Source: Dugong dugon
Lineage: Eukaryota > Chordata > Mammalia > Sirenia > Dugongidae
Length of the DNA stretch: 64,000 nt
NCBI GenBank assembly: GCA_030035585.1
Contig: CM057464.1
Location: forward strand, 27,917,465-27,981,464
Direction: 5' to 3'
Part shown: piece by piece, positions 57,077-64,000 of the stretch
Layout of the letters: the number at the start of each line of letters is the position of its first letter
Position numbering within the stretch: the first letter of the stretch is position 1
Translations under genes and position numbers: made by a program
Notes under the pieces: generated by a model
Seen by the model: only the letters and a program-made list of their open reading frames with translations
The model's database searches: none
Told to the model about the DNA's origin: nothing

Positions 57077-57390
57077 ATAAAAGAACTAGGGTATTGAAAG
57101 AGAATAATTGGGAAGGGAGTACTTAATGATGTGGATGGTCAGGGAAGACATCTTTGGTTGGCTTGTTTAAGGAACTGAAAGGAGTCCCTTGTGACAGAGC
57201 TTAGTGAGCAGGAGGAGAGAGGCATGAGTGAGGTTGGAAGGCAGGCAGAGATGGTTCATGCAGAGTCTTGTAAGGTTTGGTATGGGTTTGGGTTTTATTC
57301 TAAATGCAAATGGGGAACCAATGCAGATTTGAAGTAGGAGAATGGTCACAATACTGTTCATATTTTTAAAAATCACTCTGTCTTCTGTGT

Positions 57391-58436
57391 AGATATATTG
57401 CTGTGTAACAAATTATCATAAAATTGACAATATAAAACAATACACATTTATTTTATAGTCTGTGGGTCAGCAGTCCAGGCACAGCTTAGCTGGGACCTCT
57501 GCTTAAGGTCTCCACAAGGCTGCAATCAAAGTGTTGGCCAGAAATGAGGTGTCATCTAAAGGTACAACTGGAGAAGAATCTGCTTCCAATCTCATGTAGT
57601 TGTTGGCAGGATTTAGTTCCTTGCAGGTTGTTGGATTGAGGCCCTCAGTTCTTGCTAGTGGTTGACCAGAGGTCACCCTTGGTTCCTTGTCACATGGACT
57701 TCACCAGCGTAGCCTCTCATTTCATCAAAGCCAGCAAGGAAGTCTGCTAGCAAGATGGAAGTCGGAAACTTTTTGTAATCTGTCATTGAATTGTGTCCCC
57801 CCAAAATATGTGTCAGTTTGGCTAGGCCATGATTCCCAGTATTGAGTGGTTGTCCTCCATTTTGTGATTGTAATTTTATGTTAAAGAGGATTAGGGTGGG
57901 ATTGTAACAACCTTACTAAGGTCCTATCCCTGATCCAATGTAAAGGGAGTTTCCCTGGGGTGTGGCCTGCATTACCTTTTATCTCACAAGAGATAAAAGG
58001 AAAGGGAAGCGAGCAGAGAGTGGGGGATCTCATACCACCAAGAAAACAGTGCTGGGAGCAAAGCGCGTCCTTTGGACCCAGCGTCCCTGTGCAGAGAAGC
58101 TCCTAGTCCGGGGGAAGATTGATGAGAAGGCCGACAGAGAGAGAAAGACTTTCCCTGGAGCTGATGCCCTGAATTTGGACTTTTAGTCTACTTTACTGTG
58201 AAGAAATAAATTTCTCTTCATTAAAGCCATCCACCTGTGGTATTTCTGTGATAGCAGCACTAGATGACTAAGACATAATCTAATCACAAAAGTGTCATTC
58301 CTTCACATTTGCCACATTCTAATGACTAGAAGTAAGTCACTAGGCCAGTCTATACTCAAAGGAAAGGAATTACACGAGTGTGTGAATATCAGGAGGCAAG
58401 AATCATTGGGGCCATCTTAAAGTCTGCTTGCCACAG
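57391..58436 (-). mobile_element. MLT1-type LTR, reverse, split by a younger LTR
   Basis: TATTGCTGTGTAACAAATTATC, CACAGCTTAGCTGGGACCTC, GCAAGGAAGTCTGCTAGCAAG, then after the nested LTR AGGAGGCAAGAATCATTGGG and CTTGCCACA: the order of a reverse MLT1 LTR. About 550 bp once the insert is removed. Confidence 0.82.
57781..58275 (+). mobile_element. Solo LTR, MaLR-like, exact 5-bp TSD
   Basis: TGTCATTGAATTGTGTCC ... GATGACTAAGACA, 495 bp. TAATC at 57776-57780 and 58276-58280. AAGAAATAAATTTCTC supplies the poly-A signal. It sits inside the MLT1 LTR. This is the best-preserved of the five copies. Confidence 0.9.
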
Positions 58437-58640
58437 TGGAGAATGGATTTTAGAGAAGTACAATGTGGAGGCAAGGAGACAAGAGGCTATAACTGAGATC
58501 CAGGCAAAAGATGAAAAATGCTTAGAAAACGGTGATGGCAGTGGAGTTGGTGAGAGGTAACCAAGAATGAGATATAGTTTGGAGACAAAAACAGTAGGTC
58601 TTCTTGATGTGGGAGGATGTAAGAGGCCAATTCTTGATTC

Positions 58641-58704
58641 TGCTCTGCATACATGGGGTCACCATGAATCAGAGTCAACTCAACAGCAACCAACAACAGT
58701 ATCC
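58641..58704 (+). mobile_element. AfroSINE second-subtype tail fragment
   Basis: TCTGCTCTGCATACATGGGG to CAACTCAACAGCAACCAAC. Confidence 0.85.
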
Positions 58705-58809
58705 AACCAAGAGTCCCCGGGTGAATTTTTGTGTAATTCCTTCCCTTTGAGAAAGGAAGAGTCAATAATGACTTCCAGGTTTCTGGCTCCAGCTACTGGT
58801 TTAGATATT

Positions 58810-59014
58810 AAAAAACCAGTTGCTACTGAGTCGATTCCTACTTATGGCAACCCCATGCATGTCAGGGTAGAACAGTGCTCCAGAGGGTTTTCAATGTCTG
58901 ATTTTTTAGTAGATCAGCAGGCCTTTTTTCCAAGGTGCCTCTGGGTGGGCTCAAACCTCCAACTTTTCAGTTAGCAGCCAAGCACATTAACCATTTGCAC
59001 CACCCAGGAACTCC
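58810..59014 (-). mobile_element. AfroSINE, second subtype, reverse
   Basis: AAAAACCAGTTGCTACTGAG to CACCCAGGAACTCC. Confidence 0.93.
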
Positions 59015-59027
59015 TAGTTGGATATTA

Positions 59028-59234
59028 CTGTTGTTAGTTGCTATCAAGTCAATTCCGACTCATAGTAACCCCATGTGTGCAGAGTAGAACTGCTCCATAG
59101 GGTTTTCAAGGCTGTGACCTATCAGAAGCAGATCACCAGTCCTGTCTTCTGAGGCACCTCTGGGTGGGTTCAAACTGCCAACCTTTTAGCTAGTAGTCTA
59201 GCATTTAACTGTTTGCACCACCCAGGAACTCCTG
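59028..59234 (-). mobile_element. AfroSINE-related, reverse, 11-bp TSD
   Basis: GTTGGATATTA at 59017-59027 and 59235-59245, exact. Tail TGTTGTTAGTTGCTATCAAG. Confidence 0.95.
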
Positions 59235-59446
59235 GTTGGATATTAGTGCAATTTATTTTACTGATATGGTTAAGTCTAGGGGAGGAGGACCAGGTTTGGT
59301 ACATAGGAAGGAAAATCAAGAATTGGCCTGCAAGAAATGAATAGGAAATTTTAGACAGATATTTGGATACCTGACCTTAGAGAAGAGTTCTGGGTTGGAA
59401 ATGTAAATCTGGGAATCTTTAGCGTGAGTGTGACTTAAAGCCCTGG

Positions 59447-59620
59447 GGGCCCTAGTGGCACAGTGGTTAAGAGCCCCTGCTAACCAAAAGGTCAGCCGTT
59501 CAAATCTACCAGCCGCTCCTTGGAAACCCTATGGGGTATTTCTACTCTATTCTATAGGGTCTCTATGAGTCGGAGTCAACTCCATGGCAACGGGTTTATT
59601 TATTTATTTATTTATTTTTG
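59447..59620 (+). mobile_element. AfroSINE, short subtype, with (TTTA)n tail
   Basis: GGGGCCCTAGTGGCACAGTGG to CCATGGCAACGGG, followed by about six TTTA units. Confidence 0.93.
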
Positions 59621-59833
59621 TGGAGGGCCTTGAATGCCAGTCTAAGGAGTTTATACACACATCATCCCTAGAACCACATTTACTCCTCCATAAAATACCC
59701 CACGTACCTTTACAACTAACTGTCTCCTCTTTCACCTGCCCCAATTCTAACTAACCTTCAAGGTAAAGACCCAGGTTCTATCTCCTCCCTTCTGCTGGTT
59801 TTGCTTATTTGGTGAGGAGTACCATTCATTTGA

Positions 59834-60027
59834 AGGCGCTCTGGTGACACAGTGGTTAAGCACTCAGCTGCTAACCAAAAGGTCAGCAGTTCAAGTCACC
59901 AGCTCTGCAGGAGGAAGATGTGCTAGTCTGCTTCAGTAAAGATTACAGCCTTGGAAACCCTATGGGGCAGTTCTACTCTGTCCTAGAGGGTCGCTATGAG
60001 TCAGAATCAACTTGATGGCAACGGGTT
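59834..60027 (+). mobile_element. AfroSINE, longer subtype, 13-bp TSD
   Basis: ACCATTCATTTGA (59821-59833) and ACCATTTATTTGA (60028-60040), one mismatch. Confidence 0.95.
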
Positions 60028-60135
60028 ACCATTTATTTGACTTAATTCTTACTTGTCTTGTGATTTTACTGTTATCTTAAACAATATCATTCAACTCCTA
60101 CTCCATTAATCTTTTTACCTCCATTTCAGTAGTAA

Positions 60136-60190
60136 ATTCTTTTTTTTTGGGGGGGGGGAGTTTTTTTTCCCCCTTTTTTCTTTTATCCTT
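60136..60190. repeat. Homopolymer cluster T-G-T-C-T
   Basis: T-run, ten G, T-run, five C, T-run within about 50 bp. Confidence 0.85.
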
Positions 60191-60202
60191 TGTCCCTTCC
60201 TC

Positions 60203-60302
60203 CAAACAAAAAACAAACCCATTGCCATAGAGTCAATTCCAATTGATAGCGACCTATAGAATAGAGTGGAACTGCCCCATAGCGTTTCCAAGGAGCAGCG
60301 AG
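60203..60302 (-). mobile_element. 5'-truncated AfroSINE, reverse, 12-bp TSD
   Basis: Only the tail half (to CCAAGGAGCAGCG). TGTCCCTTCCTC at 60191-60202 and 60303-60314, exact, shows that truncation happened at insertion. Confidence 0.93.
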
Positions 60303-60314
60303 TGTCCCTTCCTC

Positions 60315-60684
60315 AGTTCTGCATATTTACTGTATGAATGAAGTTTCCAATAACAGTTTTATTTATGATCATTTTAGTGGCTGCCAAGAGGAAAATGGAT
60401 GGAGGAGGTATGTAGCAGCTCAGACCTTTCTGACTATCAGATTTATTTACCCTGAAAAGTCTGGAGATCACCAGAGAAGTGAAGAGGAAGTGAGAAAGGC
60501 AGTAGAGAAAGGAAGTGCCTGCAAAACCTGGTCTCATCTATTAGGCATCAACCAAGCGATACAACAGGGATGAGCCTAGGTCAAGACTGAGGAGAAGAGC
60601 CAGGATCTGTGATGCAGTCAGGTAGTAGGGTCACCATGGCTCACGTTTTACAGGTGCCAGAACCCAGTTTTTTCAAGTGTATCT
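60315..60684. other. Unique sequence
   Basis: A 79-codon frame at 60334-60573 has no domain. Confidence 0.4.
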
Positions 60685-60900
60685 AAAAGTTGATTAAACT
60701 GTGTCACCTGCGACAAGTTACATTAATTCTCTTGAACCTTGGTTTCCTCATCCATAAAATGGGAATAATAATACCTAATAATACCTACAGCAGGATTATA
60801 GTCAGGAATAAATGATACAATGCTTGTAAAATACCTGTTCTCAAACCAAGAACAGAAGAAGATAGTCAATAAACTGTAGTGTTTATCATTATAAGGATTG
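60685..60900 (+). mobile_element. MIR
   Basis: TTGGTTTCCTCATCCATAAAATGG then AATAATAATACC; a short TAATAATACC duplication near 60770-60785. Confidence 0.85.
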
Positions 60901-61570
60901 ACTCAACTCAACCAAACTCACTAGAGATTCATGTATTGGCCAGACTACCAATATAGAAAACATACAAAGAACCACTTGCCAGACAGACCGGAATGTTCCT
61001 GTCACGTAGGCGACATTTTCTCTTCTGAAGGAATTTCTATATGCAAAGACTGAATGTCATCAGAAACTATTTAGTAGGCTTGGAGGCAGTCGTCTGGGAA
61101 AGTCAAGCTGTAATGAAGGTCTCAGACTCACAAGCAACTGCTCAAGTCACCTTTCATGGTCTAAGGCTGAGATACGCTGCCCAGAGCTTCCTCTTGGGTG
61201 TCCTTCCTAGGTATCAAGCAGACTGTGCTCCTTTTGTTAGCATAACTTTCTTAGGCCAGTTATGATATGGTTGGTTAGGTTATGGTTTTGGCTGTTTGTA
61301 TTCCAGGACTGAGTATGTAGACTCTTCATTACAGTTGGACGCAGGTGTTTCAGTGTTGACAGTCTGCTAAGGTGTTCCATTCTGATCATGTTTAAGCTCT
61401 CAGATGCTTATTGATTCCCTCACAAAGTGACTGAACCCCAAGTTTGGGAGGGGTTCGTGCACCTTGCAGTACCATTTTATATAACACACTGTAGGTAAAC
61501 CATTTGTTCAATATGATGGCTTTGCAGATGAGGACTCTGAGGCATGGCAGGGATTCCCTTTTCAAAGATA
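60901..61570. other. Unique sequence
   Basis: Nothing recognised. Confidence 0.4.
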
Positions 61571-61575
61571 GAGAC

Positions 61576-62098
61576 TATCTTAGTTACAGAGTGCTGTTAT
61601 AACAGAAATACCACAAATGGATGTCTTTATCAAAGAGAAGTTTATTCTCTCATAGTCTAGAAAGCCAAAAGTCCAAATTCAGGGTGCCAGATCCAAGGGA
61701 AGACTTTCTTTCTCTGTTGGCCCTGGGGGAAGGTCCTTGTAATCAGTCTTCCCCTGCTGTAGGAGCTTCTCAGCGCAGGGACCCCGGGTCCAAAGGACTC
61801 ACTATGCTCCCAGTGCTTCTTTCTTGGTGATAAGAGGTCCCCATGTCTCTCTGCTCACTTCTCTCTTTTATATCTCCAAAGAGATTGATTTAAGACACAA
61901 CCTAAACTTGTAGATGGAGTCTTGCCTCATTAACATAACTACCACTAATCCCACCTCATTAACATTATAGAGGTAAGATTTACAACACATAGGAAAATCA
62001 CATCAGATGACAAAATGATGGACAATCACACAATACTGGGAATCATGGTCTAGCCAAGTTAACACACATTTCTGGAGGACACAATTCAACCCATAACA
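61576..62098 (-). mobile_element. Solo LTR, MaLR-like, exact 5-bp TSD
   Basis: TATCTTAGTTACAGAG ... CCATAACA, 523 bp. GAGAC at 61571-61575 and 62099-62103. Reverse orientation; same family as the copies at 23292, 37993, 42965 and 57781. Confidence 0.9.
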
Positions 62099-62198
62099 GA
62101 GACAGAGTCAGAACCTGATTTCTGGGCCCTTGTGGACTCCAGTCCCACACAGTTTCCACTCCAAAAGTCCCTTTTAATGCAATGTTTTTGTCTATCAA

Positions 62199-62415
62199 GG
62201 TCCCTGGGTCCTGAAAAACAGATTGCTCTCAGCTACTAACTTAAAGGTTCGTGGTTAGAACATACCCAGTGGTGGCACAGAAGAAAGGCCTGGTGATCTG
62301 CTTCAGTAAAGATTACAGCCAAGAAAATCCTATGAAACAGTTCTACTGTGACACATGGGGTCACCATGAGTCAGAATCAACTCCAGAACAATGGGTTATT
62401 TATTTATTTAGTCTG
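62199..62415 (+). mobile_element. AfroSINE, mixed subtype
   Basis: GTCCCTGGGTCCTGAAAAAC to CAGAACAATGGG with a TTTA tail. Confidence 0.88.
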
Positions 62416-62645
62416 TCAGACAGACCTACAGCATAGCTTCTAGAGGGAAGCTTGACGTATAGTTCAAATCCACCAAAACAAAATAACAACTCTGTTTTTC
62501 CCTATCATTATGAAGTCTGTCTGTCCAAACAAGCCCTGGTATAGTGCCTGTTTGGGGTGGAGAGGCTTTCCAGCACAACTCCAGCATTGGGCAACCAAAC
62601 CTACGTTCCCTCCTCCCATTGTTTTTAATGCACAGCCTCTATGTA

Positions 62646-62778
62646 AAAACCAAACTCGTTGAGTAAATTGCGACCCTATAGGACTGCCCCATAGGGTTTC
62701 CAAGGAGCGACTGGTGGATTCCAACTGCCGACTTTTGGTTAGCCGTCAAGCTCTTTAACTACTGCCCCAGCAGGCCTC
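62646..62778 (-). mobile_element. AfroSINE, short subtype, reverse, with deletions
   Basis: ACCAAACTCGTTGAGTAAATTG to CAGCAGGCCTC; lacks about 20 bp around the ATAGGACAGAGTAGAAC segment. Confidence 0.9.
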
Positions 62779-62846
62779 TATTTGAGATCCCAAAAGGTTA
62801 GCTGAAAGGGCGTGTAACTTGCCCCAGCTAGTTTCCCCTCTCAAGT

Positions 62847-63034
62847 GTCTAGGTAGTGCAGTCAGTTTGAACTGGATTGCTAACTTAAAGGTTGGTGGGA
62901 GTGGCACCACAGAAGAAAGGCCTGGCGATCTGCTTCCATAAAGATTACAGCCAAGAAAACCGTATTGAGCAGTTCTACTCTATAACACATGGGGTCGCCA
63001 TGAGTCAGAATCCACTGGAAGGCGATGGGTTTTT
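62847..63034 (+). mobile_element. AfroSINE, mixed subtype
   Basis: TGTCTAGGTAGTGCAGTC to CACTGGAAGGCGATGGG; last transposon before the CpG island. Confidence 0.88.
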
Positions 63035-63189
63035 TCCTCTGCCTGTCAATACCCTCTACCCACCGGCTCTTTCCCCAGAGCAGATTGCAAGGACAGCTCC
63101 AAACTGCAGCACCAGCTAGTTGCAAAGGAGCCTGTCGTGCTGGAGATCAGGAGGCAGGCACCAGAGTGCAGCCTGCGGGAGTTGGGCTA

Positions 63190-63760
63190 AACTAACTGTC
63201 AAGCAGCTGTCTCTACCAGCCCTACCCTCCCTATGCAAGTGACGCCGCCAGTCCCGCGGTCGCGCCTCCCCCTGTCGCTAGTCCCCGCCCCTCCGCCGGC
63301 CCCTCAGTACTCGCTCCGAGCCCTCCTCCACCCTCCCGCACCAGCAGGCAATTGCCCCGCGCGCAACAGCTGCTGGAGCAGACGTGGGAGGGCATTGGGT
63401 GCTGAGGACTGGGCGCGGGGACAAGACTGCTTCCTGTAGCCCTCCTCCTCTCTCCCCCAAGTGAGCGAGCTCAGACTGTCAGCTCAGCCGGAGCTGCGGG
63501 CAGCCCGAGGCATCGCACTGGCACGGACCCTTTTAAATGCCAGAAAAGCCCTGAGTATCCCGTCATGACGAGGAGCCTTCGTCTTTAGGTAGGTGCAGCC
63601 TTTTTTTTTTTTTCCGCTCCGATTTTGCTTACAAACCGAGTGAGGTGGGGGCGGGGGGGGGGTGTCCTCGACTTGAATGAGCGTTGATTGTTAAGGAGCC
63701 CTTGAGACCGGGGACGTCCGTCTACTTCCTGCGCCCTGTAGGGTTAGGGTGTCAAATGCA
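63190..63760 (+). promoter_or_regulatory. CpG island, likely promoter of a downstream gene
   Basis: GC content and CpG frequency rise sharply compared with the previous 63 kb (for example GCGGTCGCGCC, GCCCCGCGCGCAAC, CCGCTCCGATTTTGC). GC-box-like CCCCGCCCCTCC lies at 63281-63292 and a GGGGGCGGGGGGGGG run at 63647-63662. CpG islands commonly mark mammalian promoters. No classical TATA box is certain; TTTTAAA at 63531 is a weak candidate. The gene cannot be named from this sequence. Confidence 0.75.
63440..63588 (+). other. Candidate non-coding first exon (5' UTR), start unknown
   Basis: The exon would end at 63588 with a strong donor, AG|GTAGGT, followed by a polypyrimidine run. The transcription start is not determined; 63440 is only a placeholder inside the island. 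Two tiny upstream ORFs are visible: 63537-63554 (5 codons, MPEKP) and 63565-63588 (7 codons, MTRSLRL, with its stop on the last exon bases). No long coding frame opens, so the main start codon is presumably in a later exon outside the window. Confidence 0.5.
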
Positions 63761-64000
63761 CATAGGGTAGAGACGTGAAGTTGCTGAGCGAAAGAGGCAC
63801 ATCACGTTTTGCAGGCAGAGCTGAGGGGGTGCCCAGGAGAGTGGAGGGACAGGCAGAGAAAGATAAGGAGCGCGGGGCAGTGTCCCGTGCTGGGGGCCGG
63901 GGACGCGCTTGTCCTGACAATTAGTGCCTTAAGGGATGAGGTGCAAGCGTCCCCGGATGGGGGCCCTCAGTGGCCCCCTGCCACCTTACGACCTTCGACA
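63589..64000 (+). other. Putative first-intron start, GC-rich
   Basis: Begins GTAGGTGCAGCC then a T-run at 63601-63614. GC stays high to the window end. No other exon signal recognised. Confidence 0.45.

Larger units (their letters stand above)
56708..59446 (-). mobile_element. L2 LINE, reverse, heavily interrupted
   Basis: Pieces 56708-56873 (TTATTGAGCTCCTGCTCTGTGC), 57077-57390 (GGTCAGGGAAGACATC, GTTTGGGTTTTATTCTAAATGC), 58437-58640, 58705-58809 and 59246-59446 (GTAAATCTGGGAATCTTTAG) follow the reverse L2 RT region in order. Host to a MLT1 LTR and several SINEs. Confidence 0.78.

Noticed and set aside
55525..62778. Regularly recurring ~150-200 bp blocks that could suggest a CRISPR-like or satellite array
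   Set aside because: Spacing is irregular, orientation alternates and several copies have their own TSDs; they are dispersed SINEs.
63233..63460. Pro/Arg-rich ORFs on both strands in the CpG island
   Set aside because: GC-rich sequence has few stops; the composition explains both frames, and the region behaves as promoter/5' UTR.

Overview
The window is mammalian genomic DNA from an afrotherian, most likely a paenungulate and probably an elephant. The evidence is more than fifty copies of a tRNA-derived SINE with an RTE-like tail (AfroSINE type: head GAGCCCTGGTGGCGCAGTGG, tail TCGCTATGAGTCGGAATCGACTC). They occur together with RTE-type LINE pieces and an L1 lineage with a long, distinctive 3' UTR. 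Species is inferred from repeat memory, not from an alignment.

I find no complete protein-coding gene, tRNA, rRNA or CRISPR array. Nearly all open frames are short and lie inside repeats or are chance frames. The one convincing gene signal is at the right edge: a CpG-rich promoter region (about 63.2-63.75 kb) followed by a candidate plus-strand non-coding first exon with a strong splice donor at 63,589. The body of that gene lies beyond the window, so the rest is best read as the intergenic flank upstream of it.

Layout. 1-4,476: the 5' half of a reverse-strand L1 (5' UTR, broken ORF1, start of ORF2). 4.5-10.6 kb: unique DNA with five SINEs. 10.6-13.6 kb: a plus-strand 5'-truncated L1 with a 12-bp target-site duplication (TSD) and odd internal rearrangements. 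14.0-18.3 kb: an unclassified L1-tailed repeat, an internally deleted Tigger DNA transposon and a reverse HAL1-like element. 21.0-22.2 kb: a plus-strand L1 3' end. 22.6-31.2 kb: dense SINEs, MIRs, an RTE derivative and a solo LTR nested in a SINE. 31.2-36.7 kb: mostly unique AT-rich DNA with simple repeats. 36.9-37.7 kb: a large imperfect GAT/GGT trinucleotide array inside a MIR. 38-45 kb: a solo LTR with a nested SINE, an element with hAT-like ends, and a three-level nest (L2 > L1 > LTR). 46-47 kb: a mostly unique stretch with possible conserved non-coding DNA. 48.6-49.2 kb: a reverse L1 with a perfect 13-bp TSD. 54.9-55.4 kb: an unusual three-unit retroposon-like insertion in a MIR. 56.7-59.6 kb: a second three-level nest (L2 > MLT1 > LTR). 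61.6-62.1 kb: a fifth solo LTR. 63.2 kb to end: CpG island and first exon.

The window is therefore mainly a record of transposition. Five solo LTRs of one MaLR-like family carry 5-bp TSDs (four exact). SINEs and LTRs interrupt one another in both orders, so both were active over overlapping periods. The most unusual items are the three-unit retroposon, the template-switch-like filler inside the 10.6-kb L1, the internally deleted RTE with its own TSD, and the MIR-born trinucleotide array. I did not find a clear new functional system.
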